From the NCBI GenBank assembly GCA_001466705.2, contig LATX02000026.1:1-61523 (forward strand): 61,523 nt of DNA. Direction: 5' to 3'. This DNA comes from Moniliophthora roreri. Taxonomy: Eukaryota > Basidiomycota > Agaricomycetes > Agaricales > Marasmiaceae. Shown here piece after piece: positions 35,720-48,900 of this stretch. The translations under genes were made by a program, and so were the position numbers. The notes under the pieces are model-generated. The model was not told the origin of the DNA. It saw only the letters and a list, made by a program, of their open reading frames with translations, and did not search any database. Numbering within the stretch: position 1 is the stretch's first letter; each line of letters begins with the position of its first letter.

Positions 35720-38700
35720 CGATGACAAGGTCTGGAACTTTAGTCCGCGGACCACGCACGTGTCGCACTCAAGGCGTCTCTTTCTGCTCTCTACAACGAC
35801 ATCGACGAGGTACTACGTAGACCTCACACCCATGTCCTACAGGTGATATCCTTACCAAGGTTGTACGCTCCCCTTTTACTAATTATCCGAATATGCGCCC
35901 AGGAAAACTTCCGGCCGGACTCTATCGATCTCAAGATAGTACCGTTCTCGTCGACGGATACTTATGTCGAGGTGTGTGTATTGCTTCCTTGTCCTAATCC
36001 TACAACGCTGAACTGAGATATACCTGACAGGAATAATCGTTTCGCTGAATATCTCAGCTCGTACCCTTCAAGAACTGTCTTCAGATACCTATCCCCCCGG
36101 ACAAAGTGTGCCCTGCCTGTACCTCGCGTGAACAACCCAAATCCTCTACCATCTCCTCTGGGATTGCACCACCACGCCGGCAAAGGCACCTTGGTGCTGA
36201 ATCAAGCGTACATGGACAGGGCGTTTGACATCATGATGCACCGTGGACGCAAGAAGCACCGAATACTATTACGAGAGGAAAGGGTTGGCGCAGAGGCTCT
36301 AAAGAGGTGGTGAATGGAGTGTTTGGATGCCGAATATTGGCTGGTCCGGAATGGATACCACCGCAACCGACTGGCAGCTACTATCGCTCTCATACGAATT
36401 CCGGATCCCTGCTGCCCATTCTGTCCACTTCAAATTCTGCAGAGTCCCACTCATGCTAATCCGCATGAGACTCAGCCTCGACCATAGAAAACATCATGCT
36501 AAGTCGACTCCGGCGCAAACCTGAACTTGCAGCTCAAGTGACGAGTCGTCACTGAAGGTCGAGTGTATATGGCGCACCATCACTCATTCGTTCATGATCG
36601 CTACCAACATCAGCCGATATCATTATCCTTCACTTCCCAGTGCAACCGAATTTGTCGAGAACACTCGTGTTACTCTTCTACCACCGCCGTCAACCGCCCA
36701 CCATCGTCTTCGTGCACCGTGAGCGCTGCACCCAAGCTCTTGCTCATCATCACCAAGAATAGCCATTCTCACGGATGCTCAAGGGCTCGAAATGATTTCA
36801 GGAGCAGGATCGAGTATGAGAGGCTAGTAGAAACACGAGAACGGCGGGTGAGGAAGTACACTATATTCTGCAAAGGTAAGTGCTTCTTTTCTCTCACTAG
36901 TCACTTGCTGATTCTATGTCTATTCCTAGAAGTGGATCCGTCTACTCTGGATCTCCAACGCCTCGTACGCCATCGATATACATTCCTCGCGAACGCATGG
37001 TATATCTTCATCCTATTTTTCCCAGTTCTCCTGAAATTGACTTTCCATTTTTCAGCCGTTTACTAGTCGAAGCTGGTAATGACAGAAAGCTCTGTGAATA
37101 CGTCAACAAATTATCCAACACACGACGCCCAATCCTGGTGGTATGTCCACCCCGGACCCTCGTTCTCTCGAAATTGAACTTTGCTTGCAGGTCCTTTTCG
37201 GTGTATCGCTGCTCAAGACTGGCGATGTCGAGACGATCCGCGAAGAGTCCAGCTGCACGCTATACCTCCCCCCTATCCATTCGAACATCATGGAATCGTC
37301 GTCGAACGTACTCGAACATTCACCCATGCAATGATGACCTCGACATCTAATTGACTGCTGGTTTCGACTTTTCGGTGCTAGCAAAGGGCGCAGGAGGAGA
37401 GAGCAAAGGGACTGGGAAGTGTTTGGCCTAGCATGGCCCGGGTACAGGCTGTGGTAGTCGTTTGCTATAGCATCCGGAAGCCTTGCCGTCCGTCTACAGC
37501 ACCATCACCGCTGCTCCTAACAGCTGACTTTACACGGCTTCTCCACCACAATCACGACTCCTCTCTCTATTGAGGCTGTTCTTATTACCCTTCGCCACCT
37601 CTCTTGCCGCAGCAGCTCCCAGTGTAACCTACCATGTTGTCGACACCATCACAGCGCGCTGCCACTACCTTCTTCGGTACGATGGGTACGATCCCCGGGC
37701 TCTTGCTGCGATCATTACCTTCACGAGCAGCTATTGTTCCCCGGGCTTGACGTCATTTCAAGAGGAGGATCCAATGAAGTAAGGGCTTTTGCGGGGAGGC
37801 TGGGGCGGAGGTTGTAGTCCATGCTGGTAGGTATTCGTTCTCTTTTTTTCCGAGCAGTGCTAGTACATTGGTCATTCTACATCTACTAGGAGAGGGATAT
37901 CCCCGTTCTGGAGCTGTTACAATGGACAAGGTCACCTTTGGTATACATACCCCGCATCCGCATGGTACGACTGCATCTTGCTCTCATCTTCTTCTCTGAA
38001 TCGACCTTCTTATTCACCTTTTCACTAGTCGACGGCACCAATTACCAGGATCTACCTGAACGTATCTGACACCGAAGACCCACGGCACGCTATCCCGCTA
38101 TCCAAGATTTGCTCGTGTAATGCTCAAGTCCGGTACAATCGAAGGCAAGAGACTATGACGATATGCGGTACCAGTTTCGGTCGTTGCATGTATTGTCAAC
38201 CGCCTGCGTACTATCAAGATGTACCTGGTGCTGCGATTTCGTTCTCTTCTGCACTGTCGTCGTCGCTGTCACCGCCACCACAAGGACTCATTATTGGCCA
38301 ATTACTCCCTCGCGCCGTTGTAATACTGATTGTGGTGTTCTCATGCAGTATCCTCACGGCGTTTTCAGTACAATCGTCTTCCTTGTACGATTGCTACTTA
38401 TTATCATTCCTCTTCTTTCAGTGTCTATGACGTGGAGGTTGGCATTTGCCCTATTGCCCATCTAGGTGCAGCACAAGCACTCAGCCGTGATCAGATCAGG
38501 CATGCGATGTGGTTTTAGTCTCATTTGATATCAGCGTTCGTTACTTCACCTTGTGTTTGCGGTTTTACTTTGGGTCCGTGTTCACGTTCTTTATTCCCAA
38601 TCCTGATTCCTTGTTAGCCTCGCTTTGCATATGTTCCCGATAATGTGAATTGCTATAGATGATGTGCGAGCTCTAAACTACCAATGAAAATCATTTGTAC

Positions 38701-39240
38701 ATTTGTTCGCTCAACATGTTTCGCGACAATGCTGTGTCCGCGTTGAACGCACAGCGTCCATCGGCCATGCCTTTGAGCTTGAGCCTGGTGTAGATTTCTC
38801 TGCCTTTTGTATTCATTCGCTCAAAATGTCTTCCCAGTTTCGATCTGTCCCTGAATTCAATGGTGTTGCCCTACACTTTGACGGGTTTTCTGATTGAAAA
38901 CGGAAATGTAATGCGGCCGTCGCACGTTTTCCATTCATTTCTCCGATGCATCAATCAGTGTACAATGATCCGGGCATCTCGGTCAAGATATTATGCCCTC
39001 TGGGTTTCCTTGCTTCGTTTTATTCTTCACTCAAATGTGTCTTTTTATGAACTGGTTGCCTGCTTTGTCGCGTCATAGCTTGATAGAGGTTCCAAATGCA
39101 CCCGAAGGGACAATGTAGAACACTCATGTTTGCCTCATGTACTTGCTGCTACGTGAGAACCGCACTCTCCGAGTCATGCTGTGTCTCACAGCATCCTCGC
39201 AGCGCTCATATATGTCTCCCATCCTGTTCTGGATTCACTT
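35720..39240 (+). pseudogene. Block A, copy B: decayed plus-strand gene block
   Basis: It is colinear with 1081-4610 (without the MITE) and 45990-49240. The best open piece is 36916-37350 (plus) with SGSPTPRTPSIYIPRERM and LSNTRRPILVV; this stretch is also readable in the other copies, which suggests a real ancestral exon. Stops and frame changes occur elsewhere. Copy B has its own deletions, for example around 37600-37800. CpG content is normal. Function unknown. Confidence 0.45.
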
Positions 39241-39266
39241 TGCTCCTCCAATTCCTTATTGCTCTC

Positions 39267-41344
39267 ATGGCTCTCCATGGATGTTCAGAGTTTGCCATTT
39301 CTGGTGGACAGTTCACAAATGTTCATGGGTCTCATAATGTCACACATCTCACTCATGTTCAAGGGAACCTGGTGCAATACACACAGCAAGCTCAGCAAGA
39401 ACTGACAAGATGGGATGATGTGTGTCTATTTTATTCCTTACTATGATCCATCAGGAATTTAACGCTGACTTGATTGATTCCTCTAGTACAGGCATATCCA
39501 AACAGGAGATGTCTATGTTACAAATGTCATTGATGAATCAGAGGTCGCAGAGTATGATGAGACAAAGCAGGGGAAGGTGAAAATCCGAGTCATGAGACAT
39601 CAGAAAGTCAGAGCCTATCGAAAGATCAACATTGCTCGCATTTTCACTGGAGACAAACTTGGAGATATGGAGTTCCTACATGTTCAATACAGTGGTGAAG
39701 ATGCCTATAAGGCCAGTCACATCTTTTATCAATACTATTATGTCTGACATTTCCTGATAGACCTTCAAGCATGACTTTGATGAGTTTTCACAAGTCAAGT
39801 ATGACAATTTCTTTATTTTTGTCAACTCTGGTATCAATGATTGTCAGGGACCCATATGTTGCTCAGTTATTTGGGTATAACAACAACCAAAATGGTTTAC
39901 TGGCACTGATTTTCTACAATGGTGTGGTGCATCAGTTGACTCTGTAGCTTAATATGAACTCAATACTCTAAACCTCAATGTAGCATTGATTCCTCTATCA
40001 CATATTGTCCTCAACAATAATATACTTTCTCCAGTTCTGAATGGATACTTTTGCCATCAAGTATGTAAATTATCAGTTTTCTGATTGCCACTGTCTTACC
40101 TTCTCAACAGCTTAGTCTATGGCAACCAGATGCCCGGATTGTATGTCTCCTTTTACTTAGACTTTCCTACTGCATTGACACAAAGGTTATAGGCCATGAA
40201 TAATTTGTGGATTGACCCAAAGACTGGTGCATTATGTCAAGGACCCCAGATTCGGATCCCAGGGTTCAAGCGTTGGAAACTTTGGGGCTCTACCTCAAAT
40301 TCAATGCCCAATAACCACTTTCCTGCACTATCTATTCAGACATACAGAGACACCAGTGCTACATTTGACTATCTCACCAAAACAGTCTCCACCCTCAATA
40401 TCATCAGAGGCATTGCTGGATGTTACAGGCCATATAAGGAAAAGGTGGCTGAGAAAGAGGCTATATTCATTCTCAAAACCTATCCTGGTGCAATTTACCA
40501 AAGACACACTCAACAAATTATTGCCAGATTACCAGCAACAGCCAGGGACAGATTGCAATACTATCTCAGGAGAGCAGATGTTGGTTCCAATGCAATGAGA
40601 AAGAACCTAGTTGTAATGAAGAATGGATCAGTGCGGTATGTTTGAAGTTGTACCATGGTGGATGATGTGCACTAACAGAAAACATAGGTTTACTGTTACA
40701 CCAATGGATATTAAACATGCCAAAGACATGTTATTGCAATATTCCATATGTCAGTTCACTACTTTGGCAAGATCATGGATCACTCAGGTGCACAGTGTGT
40801 ACAGCCAACTTCAGATTCACAAAGACAAGTGGAATGAGTATTGTAAGTGTGTTTATTATCTTGTTGATGGCAAAAGTATACTAACATGCAAATAGATATG
40901 TATCGTGGACTGGAACTCAACTTCAAATGCAAGAGACATCACTCTAGGCCCCAAGAGAATACAGATCTCACATCAAGTGGTGCTTTAGTGTACCTATTCA
41001 TCCAACCAATTCCTCAACCTTCTGATAATGAAGAGATCTTGAGATCCTGGGCAGAGAGTACAAAGTATTTCTGGTCCTTTGACTCTTCTGGGAAAGAAAA
41101 GATGTCAAAGGCCATGCAAGTGTCTTTGGGTCTTCCATCATTCACTTTCACAATAGATGTTGACTATTTGGACTGGGACCAAAGTGCCTATGAAGCAATA
41201 AAAATGCTTCATGATTATCATCACTTTGATTCCACAACAACAGCCCTTGCTGACTCTGTTGGTCTTCCTATTCTGGAGGTAGTTGGGGATGATGATTGGT
41301 TTGAAGAGTTGGATGGTATGAATCCAGAAATAATTGCTTTTTAG
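39267..41344 (+). CDS. ISGG-family protein of unknown function, copy B (C-terminally shortened)
   Basis: The ATG at 39267 opens MALHGCSEFAISGGQF. Exons match copies A and C: HIQTGDVYVTNVIDESE (~39493), VAQLFGYNNNQNG (~39857), the long exon with NLWIDPKTGALCQGPQI to KNGSVR (~40198-40637), then RFTVTPMDIKHAKD (~40688) and a last exon from ~40896. The last exon stops at TAG 41342-41344, where copies A and C read on for about 30-40 more residues, so the C-terminus is lost or altered. The long exon is open over 149 codons. CpG is scarce. No known domain is recognised. Confidence 0.55.
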
Positions 41345-41849
41345 TTTGTTCTGATGGCTTTTTCAGCACCAGAGACACTACTCAAAACAAAATTGACAGG
41401 ACTGAAGCATATCTGGAAGAAGATGGGACAAAAGATGCGATTGAATCAGAGAAGTAAGAGGAAGTGAATCCAGAAGTAGATTGAGATGATTTTGAACACA
41501 TGTGGGCACACTGTACATTCTAGAATTATTCCAACCACTTTCAAGTCCCATTGTAGTTAAAACTATTATATATTGAAACCAATAAGTTATAATATACTAC
41601 TTAGTCTCAATTTGGATCAAGCAAGTACTTAAATAGCCAGTGTAAACAGCCAACATAGAAATATACAACATTCCCTCTCACCCCATCATATAGAAAGACA
41701 TGCAAAAGAGATATCAATAATAATAGTAGACTAACTCCCTACATATTACTATAACACAACCTAAATACACATCAAGTCCAATTATTACAAAAATCATATC
41801 TGTCATGAGTCTGTGAATGTGACTACCTATTCCAGGGCCCAGGTTGGAG

Positions 41850-42655
41850 GTGTATTGTGAAAAGTAAGAGTCCTATTTCTGTTGTCATGTTAGCTATCTT
41901 ACTACAAAAAGTAAAGAGTCAAAAGAACCTACCTCATCAGGACATTCACCAAACATATGGTTAAGCAACCAATCACATACAACACCAAAGATGAGGAATA
42001 GTGTGTTACAATTTCAATTTTTCACTTTAGACACTTGTATTACTACTTATGCTTCTTCTTTACATCTGGACACTTCCACCTTCCCAGCTCCCCATTCCGT
42101 CTAGCTTATGAACATCCTTCTACAATTTTCTGTTCTGTTCTATGCTTACATATCTTTTGCTTATCTATTGTTCTCTAGCATTCTATCCCTTTCCTTTTGC
42201 TGACTCAACTGGACATTCTACATCGTTCTGTGGTTTTCTCTGGATGTAAACAAGTAGATACTATGGTTGTATTTAAGTAGTAGAAACTGGGTCCAAGCTC
42301 TTCAGCTTGATCTAGTTAATTTAACTTGTGTCTACTCAATGACTGATGGGATTATTATGGCAGTGAAGATCTGCCTTGTTAAAAGTACCAGGTGCAAGAT
42401 GATGGCTAGGAACAGCATAAACCCTGTACCACCAACAACAGCCACAAAGAATAATGCAAAGTGTCAATAGTGTGCACCTAGGAAAGTCATTGAAAGGCAC
42501 AACAATAACCAGATAGGGACAAATGCAGCCTTGGAAGGTGCAGGTGATAGGGTCAGATTGGATTATGAATTCAAAATGAGAATGAAGAATTTGTGCTTTG
42601 TTGGATGGTCCCCATGAGATTGTTGTGACTGTAAGAGGGCCTCTGAAATAGATCC
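41850..42655 (-). pseudogene. DUF4203/TM198-like gene relic, copy B2 (CpG-stripped)
   Basis: The parts 41850-42002 and 42350-42655 match the intact gene at ~52790-52945 and ~53157-53400; about 210 bp between them is replaced by an LTR-like segment. The matching DNA has lost its CpGs: in the part matching 53195-53285 all six of the intact copy are TpG, CpA or TpA here. Frames are broken. Confidence 0.8.
42004..42345. mobile_element. Degenerate LTR fragment related to the 31236-31702 solo LTR
   Basis: It begins TGTTACA and follows the order of the solo LTR at 31236 (TACTACCTATGCTTC-like, CCTTCC, GTATTTAAG, AGCTTGA, ACTTGTGTC words), but lacks the last ~120 bp. It sits inside the DUF4203 relic B2, replacing ~210 bp of it. 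No target duplication remains. CpG-poor. Confidence 0.65.
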
Positions 42656-45059
42656 ACATAGATAGCCACCAATTGAAATTCCATTTACCTTATTCAGAAA
42701 ATTTGACATATCATTATCGACACTATATCATTGCCAGCAGCAAATTGTGCAGGTAATGAGCATGTATGATCATTCAATGAGTTCACTTTGTCCACTCTCA
42801 ATATTCTTCTTCATTCCATTAGTCAAATAAAGATTCCCAATTACAGCTCCACATTTTGTGGAGTGCTGTAGCATTGATTCTCATGCTTTACCCTTTGCCC
42901 AACACCACCATCATCAGATGCCCCCATTTCCTCTCCATCAAGCTCAGAAGTCACCATTCTTGGTCTCTGTGAGGTCTACAACAACATATGACATCAATCA
43001 CAAGGTTATTGGACACCTAAAGGTATGTAGAGTTGAAAATGGCTTGTGTACCATCACTAGCTATACCCCCTCACTGATGCTGATTTCTGCCCTGCTATAG
43101 GGTTTTTTTGGCTGCCTTTCTTGACTTGATTCTTTTCAAGAAGCATTTAATGAGATGTATTGGGGAGAAACACATCTTTAGGTATGTGTCATTGAGGAAG
43201 AGAAGGTTAGTTTGCTAAAGAACTAAGCAGGGGTGTGGGTCAGTACAACTGAGTGTATAGCCATAGAATAAAATAAACAACTATTGTTGTTGTTGGAATA
43301 GAGAGTAAATGGGAGCACATGTAGTGCATACTGTTTGTGCAACACAAGGTTCAGCTAGATCAGACCTCCTCAGTGATCTGATCTTCCAATAACTTGGAGA
43401 TAGCGAGATAAAATTGAGAAAATGAAATACTTAACAGAAGTTAAAGCTATCAATACTCTTATGGCTCGTTCTTGCTCAGCTCAGGCTTGCAGATGTGGGT
43501 AAAAAGAAAGAAAGGAATCCTGTCACATTTCTGACAGCTAAGAATGAAAGTGTCACAGCAGTCTGTGCACTGGATACAAATTGCAACAAACAACATGATA
43601 ATCTTGGTTTGCTAAATACTAACACCCATGCAAGTGCAAGGTGTTGACTATGCACCAACTTAATCCTCAATCAACAGGTGTCCACCAGATGGATACACAC
43701 AGGCACTGCTAAAGGGCTGACCAGACCCTCCTGCTTTGGCAACCCTAACCTAGGCAAGGCATGCATTAACTGTGGGGTGGAACTGATCTTTCTTGGGTTC
43801 AGCTGGCAATTTGTCATATGGTAGTGAAGAAAAGTGTGGGGAAAGGTCTGGAAAGAGGAAGAATGATTTCTTGATATATATATATGAGTCTGTGAGTAGT
43901 GAAATGGAGATCAGAGAAATTCAGATGGAAAGAGAAAATGAATCTAAAGAAAATGAAAATAAGCGCCTAGCAGGTGCTAACACCTATAAGTCCGATTCCA
44001 CCAGGAGTCCAAGTGACTCCTTGACATCATTCAAATGTCTTGGGTTGAACAGCTCATCCAGTGATCAATAGGTAGACATTTTTTCACTGGATACCAATTC
44101 ATTCATGCCTGACAAGTCACCTGGGAAACTCCCAGAATATACCCTGGTCATGTTACCCACACCATACTCAACTGTGAAGGTTTTGCTCCCCTTTGTCTCA
44201 ATCTGGAATGTAGTTATCTCTTCACCACCCCTTCTGAGCCACTGGTTCAGAGTATCATTGGTAAGACAGTAAGGTTATATTCATGTATTGTGTGTCTGGA
44301 AATGTAATATATATGTTTTTGTGGTTACAGTCAGGTGTAATGGGACTGAATGGCATTCATAAGAATGGCTGAAATGGATAAAGATGATCAGTGAGTATTC
44401 TACCCTCCCAAATTGAAAATATGATGCCAACTGATTCAGAAACTCTATGTTCACTGTGCAGGGTGACAGGTGAATCTCTCTGGACAACTGTCTATCTTTT
44501 CCTGCAACTGCAAGTAGATGTTGTCTGCCTTTGGTCCAGATGAGAAAGATCTGGAAGCTTCAAAGAGATTGAAGAAACATTTACACACAACTATAGAGCA
44601 GAGCTATGGGTTGTAGAATGAGGCAAGTGTAGCTACACAGATATATCAGACACCACTCTCATGTCAACTATTGTCAGTTCCACTCCAGCTTCCATTTTGC
44701 CCCCAAGTCATGTCTGAACCTATTGGCCATGTCTTTGTTGGCCCTCTGGGTGCTGGAAGTTACATGACTTGGGGGCAAAATGGAAGCTGGAGCGGAATAC
44801 AGTAGCTGAGGAGATTATGAAGAAGCATACATGGAGTGGCTGACTGCCTCCACTCCAGTTTTGCTGGGGTTTGGTGCAGGGCATGGCATGGATGTGACAA
44901 GTGAGGCCATGAGAGGTGAGTGGTTGCAGGTTTTGGAGATGGTAGCTGACCAACAGATTGTGAGCTGTGACTGAGATATCAAGAGTTTTGCTGTTGATAC
45001 CTTAGGAGATGGCTGTCTACTTTATTGAGAGGTAGTTGTAGAAATGGTGATACCAAGGA
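42656..45059. other. CpG-poor stretch, no supported gene; contains a hairpin
   Basis: Open pieces are short: 42858-43100 (plus, 80 codons) and 43793-44071 (plus, 92 codons, charged and rich in E, K and S). I recognise no motif in either. A strong inverted repeat is at 44678-44797. Composition matches the decayed DNA on the far side of copy A. Confidence 0.4.
44678..44797. repeat. Near-perfect hairpin: 36-bp arms, 48-bp loop
   Basis: 44678-44713 and 44762-44797 are inverted copies with one mismatch (the arms contain CAAGTCATGT and ACATGACTTG). If transcribed, it would form a stable stem-loop. It could be a foldback mobile-element remnant or a small-RNA precursor. No target duplication is evident. 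Confidence 0.85.
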
Positions 45060-45112
45060 TGAGGGGGTCGAATTCATACCAGGGTGCACCCAGAGGGTGC
45101 ACACTTGAATTC

Positions 45113-45480
45113 TCAAGTATTACAAGCGTCAAAAATGTCACGAGATGCACTACCAGACCCACAAAATGAGTCCATGTAAATGGAAAAGGTGAACGAAAAC
45201 ATACAACCAAATGAGTACTCTAAAACCAATCCGCCTACTCTGCCTTCGAGGTAAAAGTTGAGCTTGTTCTTCCACAGAGTGAGTAAGTTTGTTGGCATCC
45301 TCGGTCGTAAGCTTATTGTTGCAAGTCGTGAGTCATTAGAAGTAAGGAAGGTGAGTAGATTTTGAGGTATCATGGGCCTCGGTATCAGCCTAGCACTGTA
45401 GCACAAGGGGAAGGAACCAAGGCAGGTGTTGTCCTTTGTTCTGACATTCCAGAAATGATTTTTCTCTGACGTCAAAGCGC
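45113..45480 (-). pseudogene. DUF4203/TM198-like gene relic, copy C1 (5' part)
   Basis: It matches exon 1, intron 1 and the first bases of exon 2 of the intact gene. MPTNLLTL is followed directly by KNKLNFYLEG, so about 120 bp coding for the signal/first membrane helix of exon 1 is deleted. VHLVTFLTLVI of exon 2 survives, then the homology stops at ~45113. CpG content is intermediate. Confidence 0.8.
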
Positions 45481-45551
45481 GTTTATTGGAAATGTTTCCC
45501 AATTTGGGACAACAGGATAATCTGCACATCGTTCTGTCAACATCGGGAGTA

Positions 45552-45817
45552 CTGTACCATTTCGATCATTCCGACAGTCACGGGTCACAGAGGCCTCAAA
45601 TTTGACGAAATGTCACGGTCGGTCACAGGTCACTGTGCGAGTTGACGGCTGATCGGGGTTCTCGGACACTAGAAACTACCTTAAGAACTGCCAAAAATGG
45701 CAATTTTTCGCGAAAATTTTCCTGATGTCACGGTCCAGTTTCCAATCTGACGGCAAAAAAATTTCGTTCGTTTGGTCACAGGTCACACCGCCTGTCGAAA
45801 TGATCGAAATGGTACAG
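45552..45817. mobile_element. MITE (266 bp) in a TA target, Tc1/mariner-like
   Basis: The ends are inverted repeats of about 26 bp with one mismatch (left CTGTACCATTTCGATCATT, right AATGATCGAAATGGTACAG), flanked by TA on both sides (45550-45551 and 45818-45819). The homologous positions at 55237 and 903 have GGGAGTAATTTG with a single TA, which are empty sites. TA duplication suggests the Tc1/mariner group. Inside are repeated GTCACGG/GGTCACAGGTCAC words and AAAAATGGCAATTTTTCGC. No coding capacity. Confidence 0.93.
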
Positions 45818-45829
45818 TAATTTGTCCTG

Positions 45830-45985
45830 CGTACGACCGGAGACATGACAACATCCAACTGAAAAATAGAGCAGGAAGAACACGGTATAAGAATCATGCA
45901 CGAGAGAGCAATTGACGAGCATCGAGCTTGTAGGCTAAGGATGCAATGACATCTCACCCAACCATTGCCTTGGTACCTCACGCGA
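45830..45985 (-). pseudogene. Block X remnant, copy C
   Basis: The short stretch after the MITE matches 55240-55390 (CATCCAACTGAAAA, then AGCAGG and AGAACA). Most of block X is missing here; the DUF4203 relic C1 is joined to it directly. Confidence 0.55.
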
Positions 45986-45989
45986 AATC

Positions 45990-48900
45990 GCCGTCCCGGA
46001 TGATGACAAGGTCTGGAACTTTAGTCCATGGATCACGCCGCACGTGTCGCGCTCAAGGCGTCTCTTTTGCTCTTGACAACGACAACGACATCGACGGGAC
46101 CTCGAACCCATGCTCTACAGGCCAAGTTTGTACACCTCCTTCTACTGATTATCTGAATATGCGTCCAGTAAAACTTTCGGCCGGGCTCTATCGATCTCAA
46201 GATAGTACCATTCTCGTTGACGGATACCTATGCCAAGGTGTGTATATTACTTCATCATCCTAATTCTACATGAACTGGGATACCTTGCAGGAATCATCTT
46301 TTCGCTCGATATTCCATCTTGCACCATTGAAGAACTGCCTATCTTCCTGGGCGACTTGTACCCCGCCGATACCTGATTCGCGCGAACAGCCCAAATCCTC
46401 CACCGTCCCCCTTGAGACCACACCACCGCACTAGTAAAGGCATCTGGGTGCTGAATCAAGCACCGATGAGCAGCCCTTTTGACGTCGTGACGTACCTTGG
46501 ACGCAAGAAGCATACTATTACAAGAGGAAAGGGTGGGTGTAGAGACTCCAGAGGCGGTCGTGAATGGAGTAGTTGAATGCCGAATATTGGCTGGTCTTGA
46601 ATGGATACCACCGCAACCGACTAGCAACTACATCACGATAGTATCGCTATCACACGGATTCCGAACCTACTTCCTATCCTCCAGAATCATCACCCGCTTC
46701 GGAATGCTATGGAGTCCTGCTCAAGCTACATCTGTACGAGACTCAACCTCGACGAACCAGATGACATCATGCCGGGTCGATTCAGTGCAGAATTGGACGC
46801 GTGCTTCGAGCGACGAGCCATCACTGACTGTCGAGTGTGTATGTCGCACTCGTTCATTCATGAGCGCCATCAACATCAGCCGCTACCATTACCCCAGTTC
46901 CCAGTTTCACCATCAGCGTCGTCAAGAACATTATCGTATCATTCGCCCACCATCATCTTCGTGCATCGTGAGCGCTGCACTTAGACTCACTCGCCATCAC
47001 CAAGAGTTGCCATTTTCACAGGAGCTCGTGGGCAAAAAGTGATTTCAGGAGCAGGGTCCAATAGAAGAGGTTAGTCGAAACACGAGAACGGCGACTGAGG
47101 ACATACGCTAGATTTCGTACTGGTAAGTGCTTCTTTTCTCTCACTAGACACCTGCTGATTCTACGTCCATTTCCAGGAGTAGATTCGTTCTAGATTCTAC
47201 AACACCCCTCGTGCACGTCCGCCCTCGGTATACATCCTTCGCAAGCGCATGGTATCTCTCCATCTTACTCTTTCCTATTCTTCTCCACGGTCTCGAAGCT
47301 GACTTCCCTTTTTCAGCCTTTCGTTGGTCGAAGCTCGGAACGATGAAAAGCCCCGTGAACGTGTCAACAGCCTATCCAACACGCGACATCCAATCCTCGT
47401 ACGTCTACCCCGGACCGTCGTTCTTCTATCCATCAAAATTGAACCTTGCTTGCAGATTCTTTTCGGTGTATCACTGCTCAAGGCCAGCGATGTCGAGAAA
47501 CTCCGTGAAGAATCCAGCCACACACACCACCCCTCTCCCTATCTACTCGAACGTCATGGAACCGTCATCGAACGTACTCAAACATTCGCCCGCTTAATGA
47601 TGACGTCGACGTTTAGTTGACTGCTGGGCTCAACTTTCGGTGCTAGCAAAGGGCGCAGGAGAGCAAAGGGATTGGGGAGTGTTTGGCCTAGCATAACCCA
47701 GGTACAGGCTGTGGTAATCGTTTGCTACAGCATCCGGAAGCCTTGCCGCCTGTCTACAGCACCATCAGCGCCGCTCTCAACACCCGATCGTATAGGGCTT
47801 CTCCATCACAATCACGACTCCTCCCTCTATTGAGGCTGTTCGCATTATTTTTCGCCACCTCTCTCGCCGCCGCCGCAGTGTAACTCACAACGTTATCGAC
47901 GCCATCACAACACGCTACCACGATCTTCTTCGGCACGATGAGTACGATCCCCGGGCCTTTTGCTGCGATCATTACCTTCACGAGCAAGTATTCTCCCGTG
48001 GGCTCGACGTCATCCCAAGAGGAAAGGAAGGACGGTTTGCGGGGAAGCTGGAGCAGAGAAACTGTAGAGGGATGGGATGTATTTTATTCTGGAGCTGCAC
48101 AAGGTCAGCCTTCGTGCGCTCTCGGTTTACATACCCCGTATTCGCATGATACAAATCCATCGTTCTCCCATGTTCTTCCCCGAATTGACCTTATTCACCT
48201 TTTCACTAGTCGACGGCACCAATTACCAGGATCTACTTGAACCTATCTGACACCAAACACCCATGGCACGCTATCCAAGATTTGCTCGCGTAAAGCTCAA
48301 GTCCGGTACAGTCGAGGGCGACAGACTATGGCGATATGCGGTACTAGTCTCGGTCGTTGTGTGTATTGTTGTCAATCGCCTGCGTACTATCAGCATGTGT
48401 CAGTTCTCTCCTGCACTGTCGTCGTCGCTGTCACTGCCACCGCAAGGGCTCATCATTGATTGATCGCTCCCTCGCGCCGTCGTGACACTAATCGTGATGT
48501 TCGTATGCACTATCCTCACGGCGTTCTCAGTACAATCATCTTCCCGTACGATCGCCATTCACCATCATTCCTCTTCTTTCAGCGTCTATGATGTGGAGGC
48601 TGGCATTTGCCCTACTGCCCATCTAGGTGCAGCACAAGCACTCGACTATGATTGGTTCAGGCATGCGATGTGGTTTTGGTCTCATTCGATATCACCGTTT
48701 GTTGCTTCATCTTACGTTTGCGGCTCGAATTTGGGATTGTGTTCACGTTCTTTACTCCCGATCCTGATTCCTTGTTAGCCTCGCTTTGCATAGGTTCCTG
48801 ATACTGTGAATTGCTATAGATGATGTATGAGCTCTAAACTACCAATGAAAATCATTTGTACGTGTAAGGCATTCACTCAACGTGTTTTGCGACAACGCTG

